Positions 54,226 to 62,788 are shown, numbered from the stretch's first letter. The stretch is DNA of 64,000 nt from Phyllobacteriaceae bacterium (GCA_023954255.1 JAMLIH010000003.1:1-64000); one strand, 5' to 3'. The notes: a model not told the origin generated them from the sequence alone. Numbers and translations are program-made.

Positions 54226-55815
54226 TCAGCCGAAGGCATCGGGCATGGAGTCCTTGCGCCTGGTCATGAAATCCTTCAGCGCCTCGTCGATGCTCTCGTC
54301 AAGCACCGGCGGCTGATAGGCCTCGAGCCAGGCCCGGGCGATGTCGTTTGCCTTCTGCTCGGTGCGCTTCGCCCCCTCGATCTCCCATTGTTCGAACGAA
54401 TTGTTGTCGGCAACGTTGGAAACGTGGAAGGCTTCCTTGAAGTTCGCCTGGGTATGGGCGCAACCGAGATAATGCCCGCCGGGGCCGACCTCGTGGATAG
54501 CATCCATCGCCTGGGCGTTTTCCGAAATATCCACCCCGCCGGCAAATTTCTGTGCAGCGGCAAGCTGATCGCAATCCATAACGAATTTCTCGAAAGAGGA
54601 GACCAGCCCGCCTTCGAGCCAGCCTGCAGCATGCAGCATGAAGTTGACCCCGCCCAGCATGGCCGGCCACAGCGTGTTGGCGCTTTCATAGGCGGCCTGC
54701 GCATCGGGCAGTTTGGAACCCGTCAGCGAGCCGCCGGAGCGGAACGGAAGGTTGTAGCGACGGGCGAACTGTGCGGCCCCCATCAGCACCTGTGCCGGTT
54801 CCGGCGTGCCGAAGGACGGCGCGCCCGACTGCATCGAGATGGCGGTTGCGAACGTGCCGAAGATCACCGGCGAGCCGGGGCGGCACAACTGCGAGAATGC
54901 AATTGCCGAGGTTGCCTCGCACAATACCTGGGTCAGCGTGCCGGTGACGGTAACCGGGCTCATCGCCCCGCCGACAATGAAGGGTGACACGATGGAGGCC
55001 TGGTTTGCCCTCGCATAGGTTTTCAGCGCGCCCAGCATGGTGTCGTCCAGAACCATCGGCGAATTGCAGTTGATCAGCGAAACCAGCACGCAGTTGTTGT
55101 CGACGAACTCCTCGCCGAACAGCAACTGCGCCATTTTCACCGTATCTTCTGCGCGCTCCGGCGCGGTAACCGACCCCATGAAGGGTTTGTCAGAGTAGCG
55201 GATGTGGGTATAGACCATGTCGAGGTGGCGCTTGTTGACCGCAATGTCCACCGGCTCGCACACCGTGCCGCCGGAATGGTGCATGGCGGGCGCCAGATAG
55301 GCGAGCTTCACGAAGTTCCGGAAATCCTCGATGGTCGCATAGCGCCGTGTCCCTTCAAGGTCGCGCACGAAGGGCGGGCCGTAAACCGGCGCGAACACGG
55401 TCGTGTCGCCGCCGATGACCACATTGCGGTCTGGATTGCGCGCATGCTGGGTAAACTGCGACGGCGCGGTCTTCATCAGTTCGCGGCACAGCCCCTTGGG
55501 AAAATGCACCCGCTCGCCTTTGACGTCGGCGCCGGCATCCTTCCACATCGAAAGCGCTTCCGCATCGCCGCGATACTCGACGCCGATCTCTTCCATCAGA
55601 AGGTCGGCATTGTGTTCGATCAGTTCGATGGCCTCGCTGGAAAGGATGTCCACCGGCTCCAGCTTGCGGTGGATATAGGGCAGGCTCGTCAGGTGAACGC
55701 CCGAACGCGCTGCCCGCCTGGCAGCGCCGCCGCCGCCCCTCACCCGGCCCTGGCGGCCGGCATTTTCCTGAACTTCACCAGCACCTTCGCTCATGGCAAT
55801 GCCCGATTCTTCCAT
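54226..55815 (-). CDS. Trimethylamine methyltransferase superfamily protein (MttB/MtgB-like, no pyrrolysine)
   Basis: 529 residues from ATG 55815; another ATG at 55794 is possible and neither has a strong ribosome site. No in-frame amber codon. Seen: LSSEAIELIEHNADLLMEEIGVEY, PVYGPPFVRDLEGTRRYATIEDF, IRYSDKPFMGSVTAPERAED, SGGSLTGSKLPDAQAAYESA and GPGGHYLGCAHTQANF. The Arg/Gly-rich start (GRVRGGGGAARRAAR) is characteristic of the rhizobial group. It should move a methyl group from a quaternary amine to the corrinoid protein encoded at 57524. Glycine betaine is the likeliest donor given bmt next door, but proline betaine or carnitine cannot be excluded. Confidence 0.9.
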   Translation of the reverse strand: MEESGIAMSEGAGEVQENAGRQGRVRGGGGAARRAARSGVHLTSLPYIHRKLEPVDILSSEAIELIEHNADLLMEEIGVEYRGDAEALSMWKDAGADVKGERVHFPKGLCRELMKTAPSQFTQHARNPDRNVVIGGDTTVFAPVYGPPFVRDLEGTRRYATIEDFRNFVKLAYLAPAMHHSGGTVCEPVDIAVNKRHLDMVYTHIRYSDKPFMGSVTAPERAEDTVKMAQLLFGEEFVDNNCVLVSLINCNSPMVLDDTMLGALKTYARANQASIVSPFIVGGAMSPVTVTGTLTQVLCEATSAIAFSQLCRPGSPVIFGTFATAISMQSGAPSFGTPEPAQVLMGAAQFARRYNLPFRSGGSLTGSKLPDAQAAYESANTLWPAMLGGVNFMLHAAGWLEGGLVSSFEKFVMDCDQLAAAQKFAGGVDISENAQAMDAIHEVGPGGHYLGCAHTQANFKEAFHVSNVADNNSFEQWEIEGAKRTEQKANDIARAWLEAYQPPVLDESIDEALKDFMTRRKDSMPDAFG

Positions 55816-56051
55816 TTGGTTTGACCTTGTTATCACGTGGAATAGCCGGCTGTCGCCTTCGCATCACGCGGCGCGGCGGGCGTTGCGGCCTTTGGCCTCA
55901 AAATACCGGCTCGCCAAGGCACAAATGACGCCAAAAACGCCCTGCGTTGGCGCATTTGCGCTGCCGCCGGCACTGCCCACCAGCGCTGCTTACGCCCCGC
56001 CCGAAACCGGCTGGCGGTTTGATGCAGGTCAAATCGCATATATAAATGAAT

Positions 56052-56063
56052 GCTAATATTAGC
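56052..56063 (+). promoter_or_regulatory. GCTAATATTAGC palindrome before the YeeE/YedE pair
   Basis: Perfect 12-bp palindrome in an AT-rich stretch (ATATATAAATGAAT on one side, TTTTATATG on the other), 27 bases before the ATG and 14 before the AAAGGAGG ribosome site. Consistent with an ArsR-type operator such as those controlling sulfur-detoxification genes. Confidence 0.45.
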
Positions 56064-56089
56064 CATCTTTTATATGAAAGGAGGTTGTC

Positions 56090-56647
56090 ATGTTAACCTG
56101 GAGAAACGGCGGGCTGGCCCTCGGTCTGGTCTTTCTGGCCGCCGTATTGCTGGTCAAGCCGATCGGGGTTTCGACCCAGTTCGTCATTTTCGACGGCATC
56201 TTGTGGGATGCCGTAAATCCGTCCGTCGTCGTTGAAAGCAGCGAGGCGAAAAGCGGCTATGCGAGCCCCAATGCCTATCTCAACAAGAGCGGCGGCAAAT
56301 ACGCCAAAAACGTCGCAAACCCCGTCAATTACAGCTTCGTCTTCGTGCTTGCCATGATCGGCGGTGCGCTGTTGTCGGGTGTTCTGCGCGGCGGTGTCGC
56401 CCGGGCCGAACGCGCCATGCCGCAAATCTGGCGGGCCAATTTCGGCGACAATCCCTGGAAGCGCTATGCAGCAGCCTTCGTGGCGGGATTCGTAGTGCTT
56501 TATGGCGCCCGCCTGGCCGGCGGCTGCACCTCCGGTCACATGATGAGCGGCATGATGCAGACGGCCGTTTCCGGCTATATCTTCGCTGCCGGTGCCTTCC
56601 TCGCCGGCATTCCGACGGCAATCTATCTTTACGGCAAGGAGGCCTGA
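56090..56647 (+). CDS. YeeE/YedE family sulfur transporter, half protein 1
   Basis: 185 residues with a very strong AAAGGAGG ribosome site. Four to five membrane helices and the conserved LAGGCTSGHMMSGMMQTAVSGYIFAAGAFLAGIP, whose Cys is thought to contact thiosulfate or a related sulfur compound. It is one of a split pair, the second half starting four bases later. Split YeeE/YedE (PmpA/PmpB-type) proteins work in sulfur-compound transport or detoxification. It lies between the MttB gene (divergent) and the corrinoid gene without an evident functional link to either. Confidence 0.88.
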   Translation: MLTWRNGGLALGLVFLAAVLLVKPIGVSTQFVIFDGILWDAVNPSVVVESSEAKSGYASPNAYLNKSGGKYAKNVANPVNYSFVFVLAMIGGALLSGVLRGGVARAERAMPQIWRANFGDNPWKRYAAAFVAGFVVLYGARLAGGCTSGHMMSGMMQTAVSGYIFAAGAFLAGIPTAIYLYGKEA

Positions 56648-56650
56648 GCC

Positions 56651-57253
56651 ATGACCACCATCATGCTTGCAATCGTAATCGGCGCGGCTTTCGGCTTCGT
56701 GCTCGACCGTGTCGGCGCCACCAATCCCGACTACATCATCGGCATGTTGCGGCTTTCCAGGCTGCATCTGATGAAAACCATCCTGCTGGCCATCGGCGTA
56801 TCCTCCATACTGATGTTCGGCGGCCTGTCGCTGGGGCTGATTGATCCCGGTCATCTCGATGTGAAGACCGCCTATGCCGGTGTCTTTGTCGGCGGCATTC
56901 TGCTCGGCATCGGCTTTGCCGTCGCCGGCTACTGCCCCGGCACCGGCCTTGCCGCCATGGCAACCGGGCGCAAGGATGCCCTGTTCTTCATTCTCGGCGG
57001 CCTTCTGGGAGCCGGCGCCTATATGGGCACCTATGGCGGCGTCAAGGCTACCGGCATGCTGGATGACATTCTGGGCGGCAAAACGACATTGGGCCAGGTT
57101 GCGGGGACCGACTACCCCGCACTGTTCGCCGTCAACGGCACACTGATCGGCATTGTCATGGGTATTGTCCTTGTCGCCATCGCCTTCGCCCTGCCCTCAA
57201 GGCTGCGCGGCGAAGGCAGCAAGGCAGCAAGCCGCGGCGCCAGGCACGCCTAG
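56651..57253 (+). CDS. YeeE/YedE family sulfur transporter, half protein 2
   Basis: 200 residues, about four to five membrane helices. AYAGVFVGGILLGIGFAVAGYCPGTGLAAMATGRKDALFFILGG contains the conserved Cys of the second YeeE/YedE repeat (AGYCPGT). Cotranscribed with half protein 1. The tail after about residue 185 is basic. A strong terminator lies 23 bases after the stop. Confidence 0.88.
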   Translation: MTTIMLAIVIGAAFGFVLDRVGATNPDYIIGMLRLSRLHLMKTILLAIGVSSILMFGGLSLGLIDPGHLDVKTAYAGVFVGGILLGIGFAVAGYCPGTGLAAMATGRKDALFFILGGLLGAGAYMGTYGGVKATGMLDDILGGKTTLGQVAGTDYPALFAVNGTLIGIVMGIVLVAIAFALPSRLRGEGSKAASRGARHA

Positions 57254-57276
57254 GCAAGCGGTATTCGGAACCATCG

Positions 57277-57307
57277 AAAAAGGCGGGTTCTTCGGACCCG
57301 CCTTTTT
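57277..57307 (+). terminator. Intrinsic terminator after the YeeE/YedE pair
   Basis: GGCGGGT stem pairing with ACCCGCC, with a run of five A before and six T after. It separates the sulfur-transport pair from the corrinoid-protein gene. Confidence 0.9.
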
Positions 57308-57523
57308 TCTTGCCGGAAATTCCCGCCCTCGGGAACAGACGATTCCGGCTTTTGCGGCAAGGCCTTGCAGTCGCAAAAATTGAGTTTCTGGTCGCGAAAC
57401 AAACAGGTGCGCTGCGCCGATTTCCTGCTATAGGGGAAATTCGCGCCGCAGGAAGGCAGACCGCTTTCCGACGCCCAACGACAATATTGCCCATGCGCGC
57501 CGATCGAGCGAAGGATTCCGCCA

Positions 57524-58216
57524 ATGTCCGATGACGAAATCATCCTCTCCGAACTCAACGACGAGGAACTCGTGCAGCAGATGCACGACGACCTTTACGA
57601 CGGACTGAGGGAGGAGATCGAGGAAGGCGTCAACATCCTGCTGGAGCGCGGCTGGACCCCCTACGACGTGCTGACCAAGGCGCTGGTCGAGGGTATGCGC
57701 ATCGTCGGCATCGACTTCCGCGATGGTATCCTGTTCGTGCCGGAAGTGCTGCTCGCAGCCAACGCCATGAAGGCCGGCATGTCCATTCTGCGCCCGCTTC
57801 TTGCCGAAACCGGCGCACCGAAACTCGGCTCCATGGTCATCGGCACCGTCAAGGGCGATATTCACGACATCGGCAAGAACCTCGTCGGCATGATGATGGA
57901 AGGCGCCGGCTTCGACGTGTTCGATCTCGGCATCAACACCGATGCCGATGAATATCTTGCAGCGCTTGAGGAACACCAGCCCGACATTCTCGGCATGTCG
58001 GCCCTACTGACCACCACCATGCCTTACATGAAGGTCGTCATAGACACGATGGTCGCCAAGGGCATTCGCGATGATTACACCATCCTTGTCGGCGGCGCGC
58101 CGCTCAACGAGGAATTCGGCAAGGCAATCGGCGCCGACGCCTATTGCCGCGACGCCGCTGTTGCCGTTGAAACCGCCAAGGAATTCATGGCTCGCAAGCA
58201 CAACCAGCGGGCCTGA
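57524..58216 (+). CDS. Corrinoid (B12-binding) methyltransferase protein
   Basis: 230 residues from ATG 57524 (AAGGA upstream). The N-terminal four-helix cap (about 10-90, with GILFVPEVLLAANAMKAGMSIL) is followed by the B12-binding Rossmann domain: GTVKGDIHDIGKNLVGMMMEGAGF carries the D-x-H-x-x-G motif with His114 as lower cobalt ligand, then GMSALLTTTMPYM and ILVGGAPLNEEF. Related to MtbC/MtgC, it carries the methyl group between MttB-type proteins and the methyl-THF methyltransferase. The nearest partners are the MttB homologue at 54226 and the THF enzyme at 62824. Confidence 0.94.
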   Translation: MSDDEIILSELNDEELVQQMHDDLYDGLREEIEEGVNILLERGWTPYDVLTKALVEGMRIVGIDFRDGILFVPEVLLAANAMKAGMSILRPLLAETGAPKLGSMVIGTVKGDIHDIGKNLVGMMMEGAGFDVFDLGINTDADEYLAALEEHQPDILGMSALLTTTMPYMKVVIDTMVAKGIRDDYTILVGGAPLNEEFGKAIGADAYCRDAAVAVETAKEFMARKHNQRA

Positions 58217-58290
58217 CACGGCAACGCGTGCAACCTGCTCTTGCGGGTGGCAAATCGCGGGCGGCGTTGTCTTGAACGGGGACTGCAGCG

Positions 58291-58956
58291 ATGGACAAGC
58301 CAACCGGCAATACGCAATACCTCGCCGCATCGTTTGCCGGCTGCCTTGCCGCCCTCGGCCTGCTGCTGGCTGCAACCGCCGTATCGCTCGTTTCGGGCAG
58401 CGGTCAGGAGCCGTTCGAAACCGTTTCGAATCCCGTTGCCTATGCCGACGGACTGACACAGGCTGAAGACGGCCTGCGGGCGATCCTGTTCATCGACAGC
58501 CTCTTCATCATCGCCTATCTGACCGCCATCTGCTTCGCCATCGCAGCCTTTGAACGGAAATGCCCGCCAGCAGCATGGTTCGGCGGCCTGGGCATGATCG
58601 CCGTTGCCATCCTCGACGCACTGGAAAATGCCACGCTTGCCCAGTCCCTCGACATTACGGTGCTTGGCGCGCCGCTCACCCTCCAGCACATCACCTGGCA
58701 GGCATCGGTCTCCGCCATGAAGTGGCAGGTGGCTGCCCTTTCGCTGTTCGCAATCACCTTCACCCTGCCCTGCAACACCCTGGTTGAACGCATACTGGTA
58801 TGGGGCATGCGCCTGGGTCTGCCGCTTGCCGTGCCGCTGTTCATCATGGATGCCTTCGGCCTTCGCGAGGTTGCGCCGCTCGGCCTCGGCCTTGCCATGC
58901 TGGGCGGCTTCGCCTTGCTCGCAGTCGTCGCTCGATCACATAGCGCAAAGAACTAA
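58291..58956 (+). CDS. Integral membrane protein, unknown function
   Basis: 221 residues, six membrane helices: about 12-34, 64-87, 95-115 with loops, 140-157, 168-186 and 194-214. No transporter, enzyme or metal motif was recognised; the conserved-looking elements are EDGLRAILFIDSLFIIAYL and a Glu/Asn-containing DALENATLA loop. It begins 75 bases after the corrinoid gene on the same strand and precedes DUF1638, so it is inside the C1 locus and may be cotranscribed. The role is unknown. Confidence 0.65.
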   Translation: MDKPTGNTQYLAASFAGCLAALGLLLAATAVSLVSGSGQEPFETVSNPVAYADGLTQAEDGLRAILFIDSLFIIAYLTAICFAIAAFERKCPPAAWFGGLGMIAVAILDALENATLAQSLDITVLGAPLTLQHITWQASVSAMKWQVAALSLFAITFTLPCNTLVERILVWGMRLGLPLAVPLFIMDAFGLREVAPLGLGLAMLGGFALLAVVARSHSAKN

Positions 58957-59034
58957 GTCGTTATTTTTCAGGATCTTGTCTGCAGGGCATGAATCGGGCT
59001 GACAAGCTGTTGAATCAAGCTGTAAACTGAACCG

Positions 59035-59646
59035 ATGACTGCATCGACACCCTCATCTCCTGCCAGAATTCGCGTCATCGCCTGCGGCATGATTGCCCGC
59101 GAAGTCCTGGCGGTAAACGAGCAGCTGGGTTTCGATCACATCGATCTGGCCTGCCTTCCGGCCGAATACCATCATTATCCCGAGAAGATTGCACCCGCCA
59201 TGGACAAGGCGATCGAGACTGCTCGCGCCGAGGGGTTCGAGCATGTCTTCGTCGGCTATGCCGATTGCGGGACGGGCGGCGAACTCGACAAGGTCTGCAA
59301 AAAGCACGGCGTCGAGCGCATCGCGGGCCCGCACTGCTTTTCCTTCTATGCCGGTAACGCTGCCTTTGCCGCCGAGGCGGGGAACTGATGACGACGTTTT
59401 TCATTACCGTTCCTTGCCCGCCAGTTCGAGGCTTTCATGGTCAAACCGCTGGGCCTCGACCGCCATCCCGATCTGAAGGAAATGTACTTCGCCAACTACA
59501 CCGCTGCGCTTTACCTCGCCCAGACCGAAGACCCGGAACTGGAAAGAAGGGCGCGGGAGATTGCCGCCTATCTTGGGCTTGAATACAAATACCGTTATAC
59601 CGGCTATGGCGATCTTGCGCCTGCCCTCGCCTCCCTCAAGCCCTGA
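59035..59646 (+). pseudogene. DUF1638 protein gene with two compensating frameshifts
   Basis: The first 115 residues (RVIACGMIAREVLAVNEQLG, ACLPAEYHHYPEKIAPAMDK, FVGYADCGTGGELDKVCKKH, GPHCFSFYAG) are DUF1638. A lesion near 59380 ends the frame at TGA 59386. In another frame the sequence continues ELMTTFFIT, and after a second lesion near 59409 the original frame resumes as FLARQFEAFMVKPLGLDRHP to LASLKP. The two lesions add up to three missing bases, giving about 203 residues. DUF1638 proteins commonly sit beside corrinoid methyltransferase genes and have Cys motifs (ADCGTGG, PHCFSF) that suggest metal or cofactor binding. Function unknown. Confidence 0.8.
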
Positions 59647-59662
59647 CCTCCCAAAAGACATC

Positions 59663-60118
59663 ATGAACTACCGCTACTACTACGAAGACTGCCCGCCGGG
59701 CTCGGAAATGACGCTTGCTCCGCGCACCGTTACGGCCGAGGAAATCGTCGGTTTTGCCTCCCGATTCGATCCCGTTCCCTTTCATCTCGACGAGGAAGCC
59801 GGGAGGGCTTCCCTGCTCGGCGGGCTTGCCGCATCCGGCTGGCATGTCTGCGCGCTCGCCATGAAGATGATCTGCGATTCCTACCTGCTGGATTCGGCCA
59901 GCCTGGGTTCTCCCGGCATCAGGGAATGCAAATGGCTGGCACCGGTGCTGGCAGGCGACACGCTGCACGGCAAGGTCGTCGTCGAGGGGGCAAGGGTATC
60001 GGCTTCCCGTCCGGGTCTGGGTCTGCTGGAACTTCGCTGCGAACTTTTCAACCAGCAGGACAAGCCTGTATTGATGTTCCGCAACACCGGCATGATGGCC
60101 ACACGGGGGACGGCGTGA
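59663..60118 (+). CDS. MaoC-like hot-dog domain protein 1
   Basis: 151 residues from ATG 59663. The MaoC pattern is seen: RTVTAEEIVGFASRFDPVPFHLDEEAGRASLLGGLAASGWHVCALAMKM, where D-P-x-P-F-H-x-D is the hydratase motif, then KWLAPVLAGDTLHGKVVV and a C-terminal strand. Such proteins hydrate enoyl-CoA thioesters; here no CoA substrate is obvious. It is followed with a GTGA overlap by a second MaoC-like gene, and both may form a heterodimer. Position within a corrinoid/folate locus is unexpected. Confidence 0.88.
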   Translation: MNYRYYYEDCPPGSEMTLAPRTVTAEEIVGFASRFDPVPFHLDEEAGRASLLGGLAASGWHVCALAMKMICDSYLLDSASLGSPGIRECKWLAPVLAGDTLHGKVVVEGARVSASRPGLGLLELRCELFNQQDKPVLMFRNTGMMATRGTA

Positions 60119-60606
60119 ACGATACCGCAACGACCGGCATGCCGGAATTCATGGTGCCCGGCTGGTCCGGCAGAATTGGCGAGCACACCTTTACGGCAGA
60201 GGAAATCATCGCCTTTGCCCGCGACTACGACCCCCAGCCCTTTCATGTCGACGCCGAAGCCGCAAAATCCAGCCTGTTCGGTGCCTTGTGCGCTTCCGGC
60301 TGGCATACCGCCTCGGTGTGGATGCGCAAGCAACGCGATTACACGCTCGGCTATCTGGCAGAACGCAGGAAAAACGGCCTGCCGGTGGCCGAATTCGGCC
60401 CTTCGCCGGGCTTTGAGAACCTGAAATGGCTGAAACCCGTCTATGCCGGGGACACGATCACCTATTTCAACCGGACCACCACCTGCCGCGAAAGCAGGAG
60501 CAGGCCCGGCTGGCATGTCCTCTCGGCGGCGAGCAGCGGCGAAAACCAGCACGGTGAGAAGGTGTTGACATTCGAAAGCGCTGTTCTGCTGAAATTCCCC
60601 GCCTGA
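60115..60606 (+). CDS. MaoC-like hot-dog domain protein 2
   Basis: 163 residues from GTG 60115 (GGGGGA upstream), overlapping the previous stop. FTAEEIIAFARDYDPQPFHVDAEAAKSSLFGALCASGWHTASVWMR holds the D-P-Q-P-F-H-V-D motif; NLKWLKPVYAGDTITYFNRTT follows. It is a paralogue of protein 1, so the pair arose by duplication. Both retain the catalytic Asp and His, so both may be active. The substrate is unknown. Confidence 0.88.
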   Translation: MNDTATTGMPEFMVPGWSGRIGEHTFTAEEIIAFARDYDPQPFHVDAEAAKSSLFGALCASGWHTASVWMRKQRDYTLGYLAERRKNGLPVAEFGPSPGFENLKWLKPVYAGDTITYFNRTTTCRESRSRPGWHVLSAASSGENQHGEKVLTFESAVLLKFPA

Positions 60607-60723
60607 TCGGTTATGTTTCCCGATGAATCCGCCGTGTCGCGATTGTTTGTTTGCGCGTCGTAACGTGCATAGCCTGGCTGGCGCTTTCAAAGCATGACAG
60701 GCACTCAGAAAAAGGTGGCTCGA

Positions 60724-61026
60724 ATGGCTCAACTGCAGATCGTCTACTGGCGTGACATTCCGGCCCAGGTCATCGTCAAGGCCGACCGGCGCAATGTCGC
60801 AAAACGCGAACTGCCGCTGCGCTTTACCGAGGCGATCGACATGTGCGCCATGCGCTCGGGCGCTTCGGAAACCGATGACTACCTTGCCGAATGGCGGCGG
60901 GCAGACCCGGTTGAAGTAGGCGACGACATCGAGGCGGAAGCGGCAAAGGCTGCCGAAAGGCTCGAAGCGGAATACGACAAGGCGCGCCTGACTGCCCTCG
61001 TCAAAGCCGGCGGCAGAGAAGCGTAG
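60724..61026 (+). CDS. Small 'virulence factor' family protein (PF13769-like) of C1 loci
   Basis: 100 residues from ATG 60724, with AAGGTGG upstream. The conserved core is IVYWRDIPAQVIVKADRRNVAKRELPLRFTEAIDMCAMRSGASETDDYLAEWRRADPVEVGDD, followed by a charged helical tail. The family name is only a database label: nothing here suggests virulence. The same small protein is recalled next to bmt, MttB, MetV and MetF genes in Sinorhizobium and relatives, so a role in this C1 pathway, perhaps as an assembly or accessory factor, is inferred. No catalytic site is visible. Confidence 0.8.
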   Translation: MAQLQIVYWRDIPAQVIVKADRRNVAKRELPLRFTEAIDMCAMRSGASETDDYLAEWRRADPVEVGDDIEAEAAKAAERLEAEYDKARLTALVKAGGREA

Positions 61027-61083
61027 AGCCGGCAGGCACTGCCCGCCGGGAAATTGAAACATCCACCTGTCTCGGGAATTGCC

Positions 61084-61680
61084 ATGAGCAGCACGCCCAC
61101 GGAAGAAAACGCTCAGAAGGTCACGCAGGCAACCATTGTGCGGGCCAAGGCATCGAAGACCGCCTTCAAGCCGGCCGACGTCAGCCCGAGCAGGCGCCAG
61201 CGTTCCTATTCGATCCGGCTCTGGTCGGTGCGCAATGCCCGCTTTCTCGAATGGTTCTACAAGCGTTTCGCCAACATGTTCCTGATGCTGCACCCGTTCT
61301 GGAACTGGGTCGGCTACAGCCGCGTCGAGCGCCCGGTGACCTTTGTCGAGCGCAATGTGAAGGGCCTGCTCTTCGACTGCCGTATGTGCGGCCAGTGCGT
61401 TCTTTCCTCGACCGGAATGTCCTGTCCGATGAACTGCCCCAAACAGTTGCGCAACGGCCCCTGCGGCGGCGTGCGTGCCAACGGCAATTGCGAGGTCGAG
61501 CCGAACATGCCCTGCGTCTGGGTACAGGCCTGGGCAGGCTCTCAGCGCATGCATGACAACGATGCGATAATGAATGTCCAGAAACCGGTCGATCAGAGCC
61601 TGCGCGAAACCTCATCCTGGCTGCGCGTCACGGCACAGGCGGCCGCAGATCGCGGAGTGAGCATGGAGAAATCGGCATGA
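61084..61680 (+). CDS. MetV-like protein (methylenetetrahydrofolate reductase C-terminal, Cys-rich domain)
   Basis: 198 residues from ATG 61084. Eight cysteines at 99, 102, 105, 114, 118, 127, 136 and 144 (DCRMCGQCVLSSTGMSCPMNCPKQLRNGPCGGV..NCEVEPNMPCVW) form the Zn/FeS-type module that partners MetF in acetogens (MetV). An N-terminal 90-residue basic/aromatic region (RFLEWFYKRFANMFLMLHPFWNWVGY) may be membrane-associated. Its stop overlaps the MetF start (ATGA). Inferred role: electron entry or exit for MetF, allowing oxidation of methyl-THF. Confidence 0.88.
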   Translation: MSSTPTEENAQKVTQATIVRAKASKTAFKPADVSPSRRQRSYSIRLWSVRNARFLEWFYKRFANMFLMLHPFWNWVGYSRVERPVTFVERNVKGLLFDCRMCGQCVLSSTGMSCPMNCPKQLRNGPCGGVRANGNCEVEPNMPCVWVQAWAGSQRMHDNDAIMNVQKPVDQSLRETSSWLRVTAQAAADRGVSMEKSA

Positions 61681-62753
61681 ACATCGATCGTTTTCTCAAT
61701 GAGGTCGAGCGCCCGCTTGCCCCGCTGCCCGGTCATTCTTCGCGCGGCCGGCTGGAGCGCGTGCTGCGCCGCGGCGAATTCGCCGTCACCACGGAACTGA
61801 ACCCGCCGGATTCTGCCAATCCCGACGATGTCTACGACCGCGCCGCGATTTTCGAGGGTTGGGTCGATGGCATCAACGCGGTCGATGCATCTGGCGCCAA
61901 CTGCCACATGTCATCGGTTGGCATTTGCGCTCTGTTGACCCGCATGGGCTACGCGCCAATCCTGCAGATTGCCTGCCGCGACAAGAACCGCATCGCCATT
62001 CAGGGCGACATTCTGGGTGCTGCGGCCATGGGCGTGGCCAACATCTTGTGCCTCACCGGCGATGGCGTGCAGGCAGGCGACCAGCCCGGCGCCAAGCCGG
62101 TTTTCGACCTTGATTGCATGAGCCTGCTCAACACCGCGCGCACCATGCGCGACGACGGCAAGTTCCTGTCGGGGCGCAAATTGACCACCTCGCCGGAAGT
62201 CTTTCTGGGTGCTGCAATCAACCCCTTCGCCCCACCTTACGATTTCCGCCCGCTGAGGCTGAAAAAGAAGATCGAGGCAGGTGCCCAGTTCGTCCAGAGC
62301 CAGTATTGCTTCGACGTTCCGATGTTTGCCGAATACATGAAACGCGTCCGTGACATGGGTCTCAACGAGCAATGCTTCATCCTTTGCGGCGTCGGCCCGC
62401 TGGCCTCTGCCAAGACCGCCCGCTGGATTCGCTCCAACGTGCCCGGCATTCACATTCCCGACGCCATCATCGAACGGCTGGAAGGCGCAGAAGACCAGAA
62501 AAAGGAAGGCAAGCAGATCTGCATCGACATCATAAATGAGGTCAAGGAGATCGAGGGCGTCAGCGGCATTCACGTCATGGCCTACCGCCAGGAGGAATAT
62601 GTCGCCGAAATCGTCGCCGAATCAGGCGTGCTCAAGGGCCGCAAACCCTGGCACCGAGAACTGGCACCCGATGCCGAACGCCTCATCGACCGCCATGAAT
62701 CAGTCGATGAACCGCTGTCCCCGCAACAAATCGTCGATGAAGTGGTCAATTGA
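61677..62753 (+). CDS. metF: Methylenetetrahydrofolate reductase-like flavoprotein (MetF)
   Basis: 358 residues. MetF TIM-barrel features: FAVTTELNPPDSANPDDVYDRA, VDGINAVDASGANCHMSSVGI, QIACRDKNRIAIQGDILGAAAMGVANILCLTGDGVQAGDQP (the conserved FAD-contacting CLTGD), GAQFVQSQYCFDV and VSGIHVMAYRQ. It interconverts methylene-THF and methyl-THF. Length and the C-terminal extension (after about 310) exceed E. coli MetF (296). Coupling to the MetV-like protein and location in a corrinoid locus suggest that it works in the oxidative direction to dispose of methyl groups, rather than for methionine synthesis. Confidence 0.92.
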   Translation: MNIDRFLNEVERPLAPLPGHSSRGRLERVLRRGEFAVTTELNPPDSANPDDVYDRAAIFEGWVDGINAVDASGANCHMSSVGICALLTRMGYAPILQIACRDKNRIAIQGDILGAAAMGVANILCLTGDGVQAGDQPGAKPVFDLDCMSLLNTARTMRDDGKFLSGRKLTTSPEVFLGAAINPFAPPYDFRPLRLKKKIEAGAQFVQSQYCFDVPMFAEYMKRVRDMGLNEQCFILCGVGPLASAKTARWIRSNVPGIHIPDAIIERLEGAEDQKKEGKQICIDIINEVKEIEGVSGIHVMAYRQEEYVAEIVAESGVLKGRKPWHRELAPDAERLIDRHESVDEPLSPQQIVDEVVN

Positions 62754-62788
62754 CCGGCTTCAACGGCCTTGAATTCACTCGATCAGAG

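Noticed and set aside
28246..55815. Pyrrolysine read-through in the two MttB homologues
   Set aside because: Both reading frames are complete without any internal amber codon, and no pyl genes were seen.
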